Below are positions 1 to 10,339 of a DNA stretch of 55,106 bases, piece by piece (the stretch's first letter is position 1; each line of letters opens with the position of its first letter). The stretch is from Bacteroidales bacterium (GTDB lineage Bacteria > Bacteroidota > Bacteroidia > Bacteroidales > ML635J-15), in the NCBI GenBank assembly GCA_016937855.1, contig JAFGVU010000139.1:1-55106 (forward strand), in the 5' to 3' direction. Made by a program: the position numbers and the translations under genes. The notes beneath the pieces are model-generated. The model was not told where the DNA came from and ran no database searches. It saw only the letters and a program-made list of their open reading frames with translations.

Positions 1-1236
1 ATTATTTGTATATGTTGGACTATTATTTCCAACTGAAGATCCATTAACAAACCACTCATAAGTTGGAGTTCCACCATTTGTTGGAGTAGCGGTAAATGTT
101 ACATTTGTCCCATCACAAATATTGTTTTGGTCAGCAGTAATTGCAACACTTACAGGTAGTATTGGATTAACAATCATGTTTACAGCATTAGAAGTTGCAG
201 GACTGCCAGTAGCACAAGTTGCCGTAGAAGTCATAACGCAAGTAACAGTATTGCCATTTGCAAGAGTGTTATTAGAATATGTAGGACTGTTACCACCAAC
301 ATTCACACCATTAAGTTTCCACTGATAAGTAGGAGTTCCACCATTATTTGGAGTAGCAGTGAAAGTCACGTTTGTTCCTGCGCAGATATCGTTTTGATCA
401 GCTACAATAGAAACACTAGCAGGGACATTAGGATTAACAATCATATTCACTGCATTGGATGTTGCAGGATTTCCTGAAACACAAGCTAATGAAGAATTCA
501 TTACAACAGTAACAACATCACCATCATTTAATGAATTGTTAGAATAAGTAGCTAAGCCTGTTCCAACATTACCACCATTTAGTTTCCATTGGTAAGTAGG
601 AGTTCCTCCGTTTGTTGGAGTAGCAGTGAAAGTTACATTTGTACCATCACAAATATTGTTAGTACTTGCCGAAATAGCAACACTAGCAGGAACAATCGGA
701 TTAACAACCATATTCACCGCATTAGAAGTTGCAGGATTACCTGATACACAAGTTTCTGATGAAGTCATTTCGCAAGTAACAGCATCACCATTATTTAGTG
801 AATTGTTAGAATATGTAGGACTGTTTGCACCAACTGATGATCCATTAACAAACCAAACGTAAGTAGGAGTTCCGCCATTTGTTGGAGTAGCCGTAAATGT
901 TACATTCGTGCCATCACAAATATTATTTTGGTCAGCAGTAATTGCAACACTTACAGGTAGTATTGGATTAACAATCATGTTTACAGCATTAGAAGTTGCA
1001 GGACTACCAGTAGCACAAGTTGCCGTAGAAGTCATAACGCAAGTAACAGTATTGCCATTTGCAAGAGTGTTATTTGAATATGTAGGACTATTACCACCAA
1101 CATTAGCACCATTAAGTTTCCACTGATAAGTTGGAGTTCCACCGTTTGTTGGAGTAGCAGTGAAAGTAACGTTTGTTCCTGCGCATATATCGTTTTGATC
1201 AGCAACAATAGAAACGCTTGCGGGAATATTTGGATT
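1..1236. repeat. 267-bp tandem coding repeat with an 801-bp higher-order period
   Basis: The end of the protease gene consists of units with a 267-bp period (89 residues each); the motif around 129 recurs near 396, 663, 930 and 1197. On top of this, bases 129-330 and 930-1131 (801 bp, three units apart) are almost identical, with only a handful of differences by eye, while adjacent units differ much more. The protein units share NGGTPTYQW and PATSNAVNM. The array continues beyond base 1, so the copy number is unknown. Confidence 0.9.
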
Positions 1237-4200
1237 AACTGTGATAAATGCCACTTTCGTTTCTGTATCAGAACCATTCCCATTTGTAGCAGTAAGCTCA
1301 ACCTGATAAGTTCCCGCAGTGTTAAATGTAATCACAGGATTTTGATCTGTACTTGTGCCTGGAGTTCCACCGGTAAACGACCAAGCCCATGATGTTGGTG
1401 TACCTGTACTTGCATCAGTAAATGTAATAGACTCTCCTTCACAAATTGTTGTAGAACTTGCAGTGAAATCTGCAACAGGAGGGGTATTTAAAGGTAAACC
1501 AGTAACTATAATGTTATCCATATAGTTTCTACGAGTTGTGCCTCCTTCTGAAACAGTACCACCACTACATGAGATGTTAGAACTCATAATCCATCGCAGT
1601 TGTACATTTGTTTGATCTTCGCATGCAGCAGGTAGTACAAAGTTTGTTGTTGTGTTCCAAGCGTCTTCAACTAAAGTAATATTCAATGCTGGAGTCATAC
1701 TGTTCCAACCAGTTCCAGTGTTATATTGTACTTCAAAATCTCTTGGAGACCCTGCATTATCTGACATTTGGTCAAATGAAAGCTTCAACGAGCCATAGCC
1801 TGTTGTTTCAAAATTAACTAACCAGTGATCTGTTCCACTGCCATTTAGCCAGCTTTCTGCGTTTGCGTTATTATTATAGGCGATTGCTGAAATACCAACA
1901 CCACTAATTGACTTTGCTGTTGGAGCAACATTTGCTGGGATACCTGCATCAGAAGCAGCATTATTGTCTGCAAAGGTCCATTCTACAATTACATCTGGAA
2001 TTTCAGTAACAGTAATATAACCAGTTTTTGTTTCAGTATCTGTGCCAGCACTATTAGTAACAGTTAAACTTACAGGGTAAGTACCTATTGTATTATAAAC
2101 AATACTTGGGTTTGGAAGAGTACTAGATGCCGGGGTTCCACCGGTAAATGTCCAATCATACGATGTAGCACTTGTACTTAAATCAGTAAAGTTTACAGTT
2201 GTACCCATGGGAACGTTTGTTTGATCTGCAACAAAGTCTGCCGTTGGGGGCGGATACGTAGTAAGAATCTCAATGTCATCAATCATAAATGCAAAAGCAT
2301 CGTTTGATACGCATTGAACAGCTATATAAACAGTTTGCCCATCGTATGCTGAAATGTCGTAAGTATACTCTGTCCATGCTAATGGAGCACTGATTGTTCC
2401 ACCAGAAACATTAGTAAAGCTAGCAGGTAGGTTATTGGTTGTTGAAACCAGTACGTTAAACCGCTCTAAACCATAAGCATCAGTAACAGATTTTGCCCAA
2501 AATTTAAATGATGAGGTATTTCCTAATGTAATTTGATCTGAAATTAACCAATCATTATTTGGAGGTGTGCTTGCAGCAAAACAAATTCCACACAAGCTGC
2601 CACCATGAGCATCCCAAATAGCATCTGCAGGGGGGGTTGTTGAGTTTGAGTTAAAGGCAATAAATGATCCGGTATATCCCTCGTTTAAAAAATCAAATGC
2701 TGATGCTGCATAAGTAGCACTGCCGTCAACATCATTAGTTGTCCATGGTAAGAAGTCATCAAGTTGGAAGTCACTACAAGCCTCAAAGTCTAGAGTAAAT
2801 GCATTTGTTCCACTTGGGTCGAAAACTTCTATATAAGCTGTTTTAGACTCAGTATCTGTTCCATTAGCATTGGAGACTTGCATTGTTACATCATAGAAGC
2901 CAACAGTATTGTAAGTCACTAAAGGATTATCAATATTTGTGGCATCAGGAGTTCCGCCTGGGAATGTCCATGTCCATGATGTTGCAGGAGCACCACCGGA
3001 TATATCTTGAAACTGCACAGAATTTCCAACTTCAACTCTTGTTGGTGTTCCTGTAAAGTCTGCTACTGGAGGTAATGCACCCTCATAACATGTGAATGGG
3101 AAAATAGCATGTTGAAAATTCACCATATCTGTCCATAAGTTACTTGATAAATACCAAGCTCCTTCATAGTTTGTATATGCTGTACTCATGCTTCCATCTT
3201 CACCGTTTGATACCAATGCAAGTGTATCTCCAGATGCAGGAGTCCCTGGTCTTTCGACACCAATAAAGAATCCGCCAGGAGGAATATTCACAGCTGATGC
3301 AAAATTAACATCTATGTAACCATCGTTGTTAAAAGCTGTTACTACATCAGCTAATGGTATTGTTTGAGATGCTAAAATAGTTCCAGGATTTTCACCATCA
3401 ATTTGATACATGTTGAAAGTTACATCAGGACTTGTACCATTGTCTGCATCAGCAATATAAAATCTTGCACCAGTAACTTGGTTAAATGGAGAGTAAGTAG
3501 TATATTTTTCAGCATACTCTGTCATATTGTATTCGTTAGTACCACAAACATAACCAGCGGCAGTAGTATATATTACATAACTACAACAGAATTGAGATAG
3601 AGTATCACAGAAGCTTGAACTTGGGTCAACAACTTCGATATAATCAACTTTTGTTTCTGTGGAAGGACCATTTGCATTTGAGGCAGTTAAAGTTACATCG
3701 TGTGTTCCAATAACATTATAGGTAATCCCTGTAGGATTAATATCTGTACTTGTTCCAGGAGTACCATTTTCAAATGTCCAGTTATGCGAAGTTGGACTAT
3801 TAACTGTATAGTTGTAAAAGTCTACTGTTCCACCTTGTAAAATTGTTGTTGGATAACCTTCAAAGTCAACTACCGGAGGTGCAGTAGCAAAAGGATCATA
3901 GCCAGGTAAGGTGGTTGTTGTTCCCGCAGGATCTAACCATGGTTGAAGCTGGAAAGCCGCAGTTCCACCATTACTTTGCCAGTGATACGAGAATCTACCA
4001 TAAATATCTGTTGCAGTTTGATCTGTACAATACGAACTACCACCTGTTAAAGTTCCAATTTGCAAACCATTACTATTAAATAATGGAGAACCAGATGATC
4101 CACCTTCTGTAACACCCCAACCGTTGGCATTTGAAACCCAACCCACAGTAAATGCTGTATTTGCTCCCATGATATCTCCAGAAATGTTGTGATTTCCAGA

Positions 4201-5340
4201 GTTTGCTATAGAACCATAAGTTGAAATCTTTTTAATGTCACCACTTGGATGGTGAATGCCTACGCCTGTTGATGTTGTTGCTCCGGTTCTGTCCCAACCG
4301 TTATAGTAGGGTTGATATACAGCTGTTGGAGTTGAGTTTAACTCTAAAAGAAAAAAGTCAGAACCACCACTAATATCTCCTTCGGCTCGCCTAACACAAC
4401 CGGTAATAGAGTTAGTTGCTGGTTCTCCTGCAGGATCTGCACAATCAGGAGACTCGTATCTGAATTTAAATACCCATTGGTTTAGTTCGGCAGCACTTGC
4501 TTCTGCAGCACCACAGTGAAAAGCTGTTAGGAAGTAAGGTGTAGCATCGTATGCTGTATTGTTAACAAGTGTTCCGGAACATAGGTACCAAGATCCGCCT
4601 GCAAGAAAAGTAATCTGAGCAACACCTCTTTTTTCATCTTGCCAATTGTCACCAACCGGAGAACAATTAATGTTTACTTCACAAGCATCTGATGCTCCAA
4701 CTGCCTTTGATTGGTCGTCCTTGTAGTAGTTTAAACCAGCTAGCTCCTTGTAAAAATAGCCAACCGAAGAAATATGAAATCTACTTTCTCCACGTTTAAA
4801 TTTTGGCTCATAATATTCGATATAGACAGTTTCTCCTTGCACCATTTCAGTTGCAAAAGTTCCGTTGTCAAGATTGTTTTTATGTGTAAATGCTCCTATA
4901 ACATGTTTTTTGTTTTCGTTATACAAGAACATTTTACTACCGGGAGCAAGATAAAAGTCGTCAAAAAATACAGACAGTGCTGTGGCTCCGTCCGAATGAA
5001 TTTTTAACAACCATAGTCTTCCTCCATCCGGGAGGTCAACCCAATTTCCAGCTGTCGTTTTACTGGCACTAATTGGCATAGAGGTTCCCACTCGTGGAGG
5101 TGTACCATTTTTACCCGATTCAACATCTTCATTGAGAAATTGATCTACATTTGGTGCGCGTAAAACAATCTCATCGTAATCAATAACTCCGTTAAATTCT
5201 CTAACATTCTTTAGTTCAAAGCTCTTTGGAGTTCCTCCTTCGCTAATTTGTGAAAAAACATTACTGGTCATTAATAGACTTAATGCACTAATAATAGTAA
5301 TTACCATCAAATAACGAAATGATTTGGTAAAATCATTCAT
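1..5340 (-). CDS. Secreted trypsin-like serine protease with PKD, cleaved-adhesin and tandem Ig-like repeats (5' part, runs off the window)
   Basis: An uninterrupted reading frame of 1780 codons starts at ATG 5340 and is still open at base 1, so the C-terminus (presumably carrying a sorting domain) is not seen. Residues 1-30 form a signal peptide (MNDFTKSFRYLMVITIISAL, then SNVFSQ). A trypsin/lysyl-endopeptidase-like domain follows, with AFHCG (His275), SDFFLLEL (Asp328) and GGSSGSP (Ser418) as a plausible catalytic triad. Further on come a PKD domain (about 485-560), a second PKD (about 760-840), a cleaved-adhesin/MAM-like domain (about 845-1025), two more PKDs and, from about residue 1370, 89-residue Ig-like repeats. 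Known Bacteroidota proteins of this design are T9SS cargo acting at the cell surface or outside. No clear TAnnTTTG box was found in the 300 bp upstream. The family call is solid; substrate specificity (Lys-specific or not) is not established. Confidence 0.88.
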   Translation of the reverse strand, partial: MNDFTKSFRYLMVITIISALSLLMTSNVFSQISEGGTPKSFELKNVREFNGVIDYDEIVLRAPNVDQFLNEDVESGKNGTPPRVGTSMPISASKTTAGNWVDLPDGGRLWLLKIHSDGATALSVFFDDFYLAPGSKMFLYNENKKHVIGAFTHKNNLDNGTFATEMVQGETVYIEYYEPKFKRGESRFHISSVGYFYKELAGLNYYKDDQSKAVGASDACEVNINCSPVGDNWQDEKRGVAQITFLAGGSWYLCSGTLVNNTAYDATPYFLTAFHCGAAEASAAELNQWVFKFRYESPDCADPAGEPATNSITGCVRRAEGDISGGSDFFLLELNSTPTAVYQPYYNGWDRTGATTSTGVGIHHPSGDIKKISTYGSIANSGNHNISGDIMGANTAFTVGWVSNANGWGVTEGGSSGSPLFNSNGLQIGTLTGGSSYCTDQTATDIYGRFSYHWQSNGGTAAFQLQPWLDPAGTTTTLPGYDPFATAPPVVDFEGYPTTILQGGTVDFYNYTVNSPTSHNWTFENGTPGTSTDINPTGITYNVIGTHDVTLTASNANGPSTETKVDYIEVVDPSSSFCDTLSQFCCSYVIYTTAAGYVCGTNEYNMTEYAEKYTTYSPFNQVTGARFYIADADNGTSPDVTFNMYQIDGENPGTILASQTIPLADVVTAFNNDGYIDVNFASAVNIPPGGFFIGVERPGTPASGDTLALVSNGEDGSMSTAYTNYEGAWYLSSNLWTDMVNFQHAIFPFTCYEGALPPVADFTGTPTRVEVGNSVQFQDISGGAPATSWTWTFPGGTPDATNIDNPLVTYNTVGFYDVTMQVSNANGTDTESKTAYIEVFDPSGTNAFTLDFEACSDFQLDDFLPWTTNDVDGSATYAASAFDFLNEGYTGSFIAFNSNSTTPPADAIWDAHGGSLCGICFAASTPPNNDWLISDQITLGNTSSFKFWAKSVTDAYGLERFNVLVSTTNNLPASFTNVSGGTISAPLAWTEYTYDISAYDGQTVYIAVQCVSNDAFAFMIDDIEILTTYPPPTADFVADQTNVPMGTTVNFTDLSTSATSYDWTFTGGTPASSTLPNPSIVYNTIGTYPVSLTVTNSAGTDTETKTGYITVTEIPDVIVEWTFADNNAASDAGIPANVAPTAKSISGVGISAIAYNNNANAESWLNGSGTDHWLVNFETTGYGSLKLSFDQMSDNAGSPRDFEVQYNTGTGWNSMTPALNITLVEDAWNTTTNFVLPAACEDQTNVQLRWIMSSNISCSGGTVSEGGTTRRNYMDNIIVTGLPLNTPPVADFTASSTTICEGESITFTDASTGTPTSWAWSFTGGTPGTSTDQNPVITFNTAGTYQVELTATNGNGSDTETKVAFITVNPNIPASVSIVADQNDICAGTNVTFTATPTNGGTPTYQWKLNGANVGGNSPTYSNNTLANGNTVTCVMTSTATCATGSPATSNAVNMIVNPILPVSVAITADQNNICDGTNVTFTATPTNGGTPTYVWFVNGSSVGANSPTYSNNSLNNGDAVTCEMTSSETCVSGNPATSNAVNMVVNPIVPASVAISASTNNICDGTNVTFTATPTNGGTPTYQWKLNGGNVGTGLATYSNNSLNDGDVVTVVMNSSLACVSGNPATSNAVNMIVNPNVPASVSIVADQNDICAGTNVTFTATPNNGGTPTYQWKLNGVNVGGNSPTYSNNTLANGNTVTCVMTSTATCATGSPATSNAVNMIVNPILPVSVAITADQNNICDGTNVTFTATPTNGGTPTYEWFVNGSSVGNNSPTYTNN

Positions 5341-5642
5341 AATTTAAAAGTTTAGTTAATAATATTTTATTTTACAGCAGAATAACAACACTCTTTTGCT
5401 CTGACTGTTTAAACACTCTCATTATTCTTGCGAATATACGGCGAGTTTTGTTAAAATGATTCTGTTTAATTGGCAAATAATATCAATAGCTTATTATTTT
5501 ATACCGATAAACTAATATATTTTGTTTAGTTTTAAACTATTCTTGTAATTTATGCATCAAAATACCTAAATATTATTGGCATAATGTTTGGTAAAATCGA
5601 AAATGTTAATTAAAATTGTATGTTAAACCAAAAACGGAAAAT
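5341..5642. other. Divergent intergenic region, no gene
   Basis: This AT-rich 302-bp gap separates the leftward protease gene from the rightward DUF4476 gene and must hold both promoters. No exact TAnnTTTG box is visible; the nearest candidate on the + strand is TAatgTTTG at 5583-5591, which has one base too many in the spacer. No RNA gene or ORF of note was found. Confidence 0.5.
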
Positions 5643-6809
5643 ATGAAAACTACTATTACTTTTTTATTGCTAATACTATCAGTTTTAGCTTTTAGTCAAA
5701 CTAACGACATTACTGTTTTTTCAGAAAAAGGCGAAAACTTTACTTTGTTTGTAAATAGCATTAAACAGAATGATGTACCAAAAGCAAATGTTACTGCAAA
5801 AGACCTGCGTGGCGAAAATTTTGTGCTTAGAGTTGTGTTTGAAGATAATTCAATTCCTGAATTAACTCAAAATATTTGGACAGAGAGCAAAGATGTTGAA
5901 TTAACAGCCGTTATCAAACTTAACAAAAAAGGGAAATACGTTATTAGATATAATGGAGAAACACCAAGGGTTGAGAAACCTGATGTTGAACACACGGATA
6001 CTTATGTTAATTATGAAGATCCTAATTCAAGCTCCAATACTTCAACAAATACAGGTGTTACTAATCAAACAGAAACCGTTGTTACAACAACAACTGTAAC
6101 TACAAACACAAATGACCCTGGTTTTGAAACAGATGAAGACGTAAATGTAACTTTAAATGTCTCTGTTGATGAAAATGGGATGACAACAACAACCGGCGTT
6201 GGAGAAGAATCTCTTACAATGGATGTTTCTGTTGATGATAATGGTATGAGTGTAAATACCGGAGTTGGTGGCGAAAGTTTTGGTATGGATGTTGACGTGA
6301 GCGAAAACGGTATGGATATGAATACAGGTGTTGGCGATGAATCTGTTTCTGTAAACTTTAGCGTTAATGGTACCGGAATGGATACTAATGTACAAACATC
6401 TGAATCTACTACAATAACCACCACCACAACAACAACGACAAGCACATCAGGGTTCGAAACTGACAGCTATGAAGTTGAAGAAACAGAAACTTATGTAGCA
6501 CCTGCTACATCTAGGTGTTCGTATGCTATGAGTAGTAGCGAATTTGACGAAGCTCTAGCTAGCATTAAATCAAAATCTTTTGAAGATTCAAAACTTACTA
6601 CTGCAAAACAAATTTGTAAAAACGAATGTTTAACTGCCGAGCAAATTAGAGATATAAATAAAGCATTTAGTTTTGAAGAAACCAGATTAGAGTTTGCAAA
6701 ATATGCTTACGATTATGTTTACGATGCTTCAAAATATTATAAAGTTAACGATTCGTTTACTTTTGAAATGACAATCGAAGAGTTGGACGAGTATCTCGAA
6801 ACAAAATAA
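5643..6809 (+). CDS. Secreted Thr-rich repeat protein with C-terminal DUF4476 domain
   Basis: 388 residues from ATG 5643. An in-frame ATG at 5616 would add nine residues in front, but a clean signal peptide (MKTTITFLLLILSVLAFSQ) begins at 5643. After an N-terminal beta-type region (about 20-115) there is a low-complexity Thr/Asn/Ser segment, then four diverged repeats of about 25 residues with the pattern VSVDENGM...TGVGEES, another poly-Thr stretch, and a helical C-terminus (about 295-388) beginning CSYAMSSSEFDEALASIKS that matches DUF4476. DUF4476 proteins are known only as exported Bacteroidota proteins of unknown role. The gene is monocistronic and converges on clpB. The Thr-rich segment produces long antisense reading frames, which I treat as shadows. 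Confidence 0.85.
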   Translation: MKTTITFLLLILSVLAFSQTNDITVFSEKGENFTLFVNSIKQNDVPKANVTAKDLRGENFVLRVVFEDNSIPELTQNIWTESKDVELTAVIKLNKKGKYVIRYNGETPRVEKPDVEHTDTYVNYEDPNSSSNTSTNTGVTNQTETVVTTTTVTTNTNDPGFETDEDVNVTLNVSVDENGMTTTTGVGEESLTMDVSVDDNGMSVNTGVGGESFGMDVDVSENGMDMNTGVGDESVSVNFSVNGTGMDTNVQTSESTTITTTTTTTTSTSGFETDSYEVEETETYVAPATSRCSYAMSSSEFDEALASIKSKSFEDSKLTTAKQICKNECLTAEQIRDINKAFSFEETRLEFAKYAYDYVYDASKYYKVNDSFTFEMTIEELDEYLETK

Positions 6810-6824
6810 ATATGCTTTCATGAT

Positions 6825-6864
6825 AAAAAAGCGACTGCTGCTATTGCTCAGTCGCTTTTTTTTT
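6825..6864. terminator. Bidirectional rho-independent terminator
   Basis: GCGACTG (6831-6837) pairs with CAGTCGC (6849-6855) around an 11-nt loop. The stem is preceded by six A and followed by nine T, so it can end both the DUF4476 transcript (+) and the clpB transcript (-). Confidence 0.9.
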
Positions 6865-6885
6865 GATTAGTAAATCCTTCTGTTT

Positions 6886-9462
6886 TTATTTTAGTTTTAT
6901 ATCTATATCATTATGATTTGATGTAATTTCTATTGTGTTTTTACCGGAATCGTTGTTGGCAATTATCAGTTTAGCAATTTTATTTTCTATTTCTTTTTGA
7001 ATAAAACGTTTAACAGGACGTGCTCCGTATTGAGGATTGTAGGATAGTTGCCCAATTGTTTGTATCGCATCATCACTAATCTTAAGCGAATATCCTGCAG
7101 TTTTTAGTTTTCTTTCTGTTAAGCGAATCTGCAACTTCACAATTTGAGATATTTCGTCCTGATTTAAAGGAGTAAACATTATTATTTCGTCGATTCTATT
7201 TAGGAATTCGGGACGCATCTGAGATTTTAGTGCATCTAATACTTTTTGTTCTGTTTCCTGATAATCATATTTGTCCGAATTTATTTGCTCTTGAATGAAT
7301 TGGGATCCAATATTTGAAGTCATAATAACGATTGTGTTCTTGAAGTTTACTGTTCGCCCTTTGTTGTCGGTTAAGCGTCCGTCGTCCAACACTTGTAACA
7401 AGACATTAAAAACATCCGGATGTGCCTTTTCTATTTCGTCGAGCAAAACCACCGAATATGGTTTGCGTCTCACAGCTTCGGTAAGTTGTCCTCCTTCATC
7501 GTACCCAACATATCCGGGAGGAGCTCCAACTAAGCGCGATACAGTGTGCTTTTCCTGATATTCACTCATGTCAATTCTTGTCATCATGTTTTCGTCATCG
7601 AACATAAACTCGGCAAGCGCTTTTGCAAGTTCAGTTTTACCAACACCTGTCGATCCAAGGAAAATAAATGATCCAATTGGTTTACCAACATCTTGCAGGC
7701 CGGCTCGCGAGCGTCTCACAGCATCAGATACTGCTTCAATTGCCTTATCCTGACCAATAACGCGTTTATGTAACTCGTCCTCGAGGCGTAAAAGCTTTTC
7801 ACGCTCACTTAAAATCATTCGGCTAACCGGAATTCCTGTCCATCTGCTAACAATTTCTGCGATATCATCAGAGCTAACAACTTCGTCAACTAATGCATGA
7901 TCTCCCTGTATTTGCGTGAGCTTAGCCTTTAACTCTTCAATTATTCGCTGACTTTCGTTAATTTTTCCATATCGGTATTCAGCAACTTTACCATAATCAC
8001 CGCTACGTTCTGCTTGTTCTGCTTGTAGTTTATAATTCTCTATATTTTGTTTCTCTACTTGTATCTGATCAATTATTTTTTTCTCCTCTTGCCATTTTGC
8101 AGTTAGAGAATCTCGCTCCTCTGAAATATCTGATAATTGTTTCTGAATTTCTGTTATTTTTTTATTGTCTTTTTCGCGTTTGATTGCCTCTTTTTCTATC
8201 TCGAGTTGCTGAATTTTACGATTTAAAACATCAATTTCTTCTGGCACAGAATTTACTTCCAATCTTAATTTAGATGCTGCTTCGTCGATAAGGTCGATAG
8301 CTTTATCGGGTAAAAATCTTTCGGTTATGTATCGGTGCGAAAGCTCAACAGCAGATACAATAGCTTCGTCTAATATTCTGACCTTATGGTGAGATTCATA
8401 TCGTTCTTTTAATCCTCGTAATATTGAAACAGCGTCAACAATATCTGGTTCATCTACTATTACAGACTGAAAACGTCTCTCCAAGGCTTTATCTTTTTCA
8501 AAGTATTTTTGATATTCATCGAGTGTGGTTGCTCCAATTGCTCTAAGTTCTCCTCGAGCCAAAGCAGGCTTTAAAATATTAGCGGCATCCATTGCTCCCT
8601 GAGATTTTCCTGCTCCAACAAGGGTGTGGATTTCATCGATAAACAAAACAATTTCTCCATCGGCGGCAACAACTTCTTTAATTACAGCTTTTAATCTTTC
8701 TTCAAATTCTCCCTGATATTTTGCACCTGCAATTAAAAGTCCCATGTCTAGTGAGAATATCTGTTTCGACTTTAGAGTTTCGGGTACGTCTCCCTTAATA
8801 ATACGATGAGCTAAACCTTCGGCAATAGCTGTTTTTCCAACTCCGGGCTCACCTATAAGAAGTGGGTTGTTTTTTGTTCTTCGGGAAAGTATTTGTAATA
8901 CTCGTCTGATTTCTTCGTCACGACCAATAACAGGGTCAAGCTTGCCATTTTGTGCTCTCTCGTTAAGATTAATTGCGTATCTGTTTAGCGAATCGTAAGT
9001 TTCTTCAGCTGATTGAGAGTTTACCTTACTGCCTTTTCGCAAATCGAGAATTGCCTTTTTTAGATAGTCTTTTTTTAAACCGGCATCTCTCATCATTTGA
9101 CCTATAGTGTCTTTTGAATCAGAAAGTGCAATAATTAAGTGCTCAACAGACACAAATTTGTCGCCAAAATTGTTTTTTATTTTTTGAGATTCCTGAAAAA
9201 CAGACGATAAAGAGTTGGACAAATATGGCTCGCCTCCCTCAACTTTTGGGTAGGAGTTAACAATACTTTTAGCAGCCGATTCAAAATTATATTTGTCTAT
9301 TTCAAGTTTCGACAAGAGTATATTTAAAATACTATCAGCATCATCAAGCATTGAAAGCAATAAATGACCGTTTTCAATTGCCTGATTACCATTGTCTTTT
9401 GCTTTTAGTAAAGCCGACTCGATGCTTTTTTGTGCTTTAATTGTGTAATCGTTTAAGTTCAT
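6886..9462 (-). CDS. clpB: ATP-dependent disaggregase ClpB
   Basis: ClpB is a cytoplasmic Hsp100 hexamer that works with DnaK to resolubilise aggregated proteins. From ATG 9462 ([16 protein letters not shown], the usual ClpB N-terminus) the protein has 858 residues, the family's normal length; the upstream ATG at 9486 would add eight unusual residues. Visible parts are a Clp N domain (1-145), a first AAA+ module with Walker A GEPGVGKT (about residue 200) and Walker [10 protein letters not shown], a long coiled-coil M domain (about 400-520), and a second AAA+ module with Walker A GSTGVGKT (about 604) and the pore loop [13 protein letters not shown]. It is a single-gene unit sharing a terminator with the converging gene. 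No heat-shock operator was recognised. Confidence 0.98.
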   Translation of the reverse strand: MNLNDYTIKAQKSIESALLKAKDNGNQAIENGHLLLSMLDDADSILNILLSKLEIDKYNFESAAKSIVNSYPKVEGGEPYLSNSLSSVFQESQKIKNNFGDKFVSVEHLIIALSDSKDTIGQMMRDAGLKKDYLKKAILDLRKGSKVNSQSAEETYDSLNRYAINLNERAQNGKLDPVIGRDEEIRRVLQILSRRTKNNPLLIGEPGVGKTAIAEGLAHRIIKGDVPETLKSKQIFSLDMGLLIAGAKYQGEFEERLKAVIKEVVAADGEIVLFIDEIHTLVGAGKSQGAMDAANILKPALARGELRAIGATTLDEYQKYFEKDKALERRFQSVIVDEPDIVDAVSILRGLKERYESHHKVRILDEAIVSAVELSHRYITERFLPDKAIDLIDEAASKLRLEVNSVPEEIDVLNRKIQQLEIEKEAIKREKDNKKITEIQKQLSDISEERDSLTAKWQEEKKIIDQIQVEKQNIENYKLQAEQAERSGDYGKVAEYRYGKINESQRIIEELKAKLTQIQGDHALVDEVVSSDDIAEIVSRWTGIPVSRMILSEREKLLRLEDELHKRVIGQDKAIEAVSDAVRRSRAGLQDVGKPIGSFIFLGSTGVGKTELAKALAEFMFDDENMMTRIDMSEYQEKHTVSRLVGAPPGYVGYDEGGQLTEAVRRKPYSVVLLDEIEKAHPDVFNVLLQVLDDGRLTDNKGRTVNFKNTIVIMTSNIGSQFIQEQINSDKYDYQETEQKVLDALKSQMRPEFLNRIDEIIMFTPLNQDEISQIVKLQIRLTERKLKTAGYSLKISDDAIQTIGQLSYNPQYGARPVKRFIQKEIENKIAKLIIANNDSGKNTIEITSNHNDIDIKLK

Positions 9463-9639
9463 AGTTTTGTTTTTTTTGATATGCATTTTTCAAAATATGA
9501 ACCAATTCGAGATTGGTGACAAAATGTCGCTACAAGGCTTGTGAAATAAGACAAAATGACGTTTAGAGCTTTGAGGTAATATTATTGTGAAAAAGATATA
9601 ATTCTCTGAAATTTAGAAAAAACTTCCTAATTCTGCACA

Positions 9640-9686
9640 GATAATCGAAAAAAAGTCGATTATCTATGTAAAATTGTGTATATTTG
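9640..9686 (+). promoter_or_regulatory. Promoter and palindromic operator candidate of the abiE pair
   Basis: A perfect 9-bp inverted repeat, GATAATCGA (9640-9648) and TCGATTATC (9656-9664) with a 7-nt spacer, lies just upstream of a Bacteroidota -7 box TATATTTG (9679-9686). The palindrome covers the -33 region, where a repressor would block RNA polymerase. The box overlaps an in-frame TTG at 9684, which argues that translation starts at ATG 9705. Known AbiEi proteins repress their own operon by binding inverted repeats; its action here is inferred. Confidence 0.65.
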
Positions 9687-9704
9687 CACTGCAAAGTAAT
9701 TTTT

Positions 9705-10337
9705 ATGAAGCAATTAAATAGTTTTGGCATAATTCCATTCACACGAGGAGCTTTAACTCAATTATTGAGGCAATACAGTTCTCCAAATGATAAAATCTCG
9801 TCGTGGCTTGCAAATGGAGATATTATTTCTTTAAAAAAGGGATTATATGTAGTCTCAGAGAATTACAGGAAAGAAAAACTAAATCTTGAAATTATTGCAA
9901 ATCAGATTTATGGACCTTCTTATGTTTCTTTGGATTCGGCATTACAGTTTTATGGAGTTATTCCCGAAAAAGTAAATGTTGTAACTTCTGTTTGTACGAA
10001 GAGATCTAAAAGTTTTGAAAACGGGATAGGTTTCTTTAAATATTTTGGTGTTAACGAAAAGTATGCCGGAATTGGAATTGATTCTAAAAGCCAAGATGGG
10101 ATACATTACTTTTTAATTGCAACTATTGAAAAAGCTTTGTGCGATAAAGTTGTTTTTACAAAAAATCTACAGCTAAAATCTTTAAAATCCGCACAACGCT
10201 TTTTTGAAGATGATTTAAGGACGGATTTTTCTGGAATAGAGAATTTTAATTTTCAAATTATAGATCAATGTTGTGAGTGTGGAATAAAGAAAAATGATTT
10301 GATAATAATGGCAAAATATTTAAAAAACATATTATAA
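9705..10337 (+). CDS. AbiEi-family type IV antitoxin / transcriptional repressor
   Basis: 210 residues from ATG 9705 (MKQLNSFGIIPFTRGALTQL). The N-terminal 60 residues form a winged-helix region ending ISLKKGLYVVSENY, the usual AbiEi antitoxin layout (a DNA-binding domain that dictates whether the gene is read), followed by a C-terminal antitoxin domain (GPSYVSLDSALQFYGVIPE and the IEKALCDKV block typical of AbiEi_4). It stands 2 bp before the toxin gene. Known family role: it counteracts the AbiEii nucleotidyltransferase without direct binding and represses the operon. An upstream in-frame TTG (9684) lies inside the promoter box and is unlikely to be the start. Confidence 0.88.
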   Translation: MKQLNSFGIIPFTRGALTQLLRQYSSPNDKISSWLANGDIISLKKGLYVVSENYRKEKLNLEIIANQIYGPSYVSLDSALQFYGVIPEKVNVVTSVCTKRSKSFENGIGFFKYFGVNEKYAGIGIDSKSQDGIHYFLIATIEKALCDKVVFTKNLQLKSLKSAQRFFEDDLRTDFSGIENFNFQIIDQCCECGIKKNDLIIMAKYLKNIL

Positions 10338-10339
10338 TT

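Noticed and set aside
1-1236. CRISPR-like array
   Set aside because: The period is 267 bp, with no short repeat/unique spacer structure, and the units are coding.
1032-1392. Overlapping ORFs on both strands in the repeat region
   Set aside because: Out-of-frame shadows of the Ig-like repeats of the giant protease gene, repeated along with the units.
6065-6445. Long antisense ORFs (126 and 80 codons) opposite the DUF4476 gene
   Set aside because: They mirror the Thr-rich low-complexity sequence (poly-Val/Ser on the reverse strand), have no signal or domain and lie wholly inside a convincing gene.
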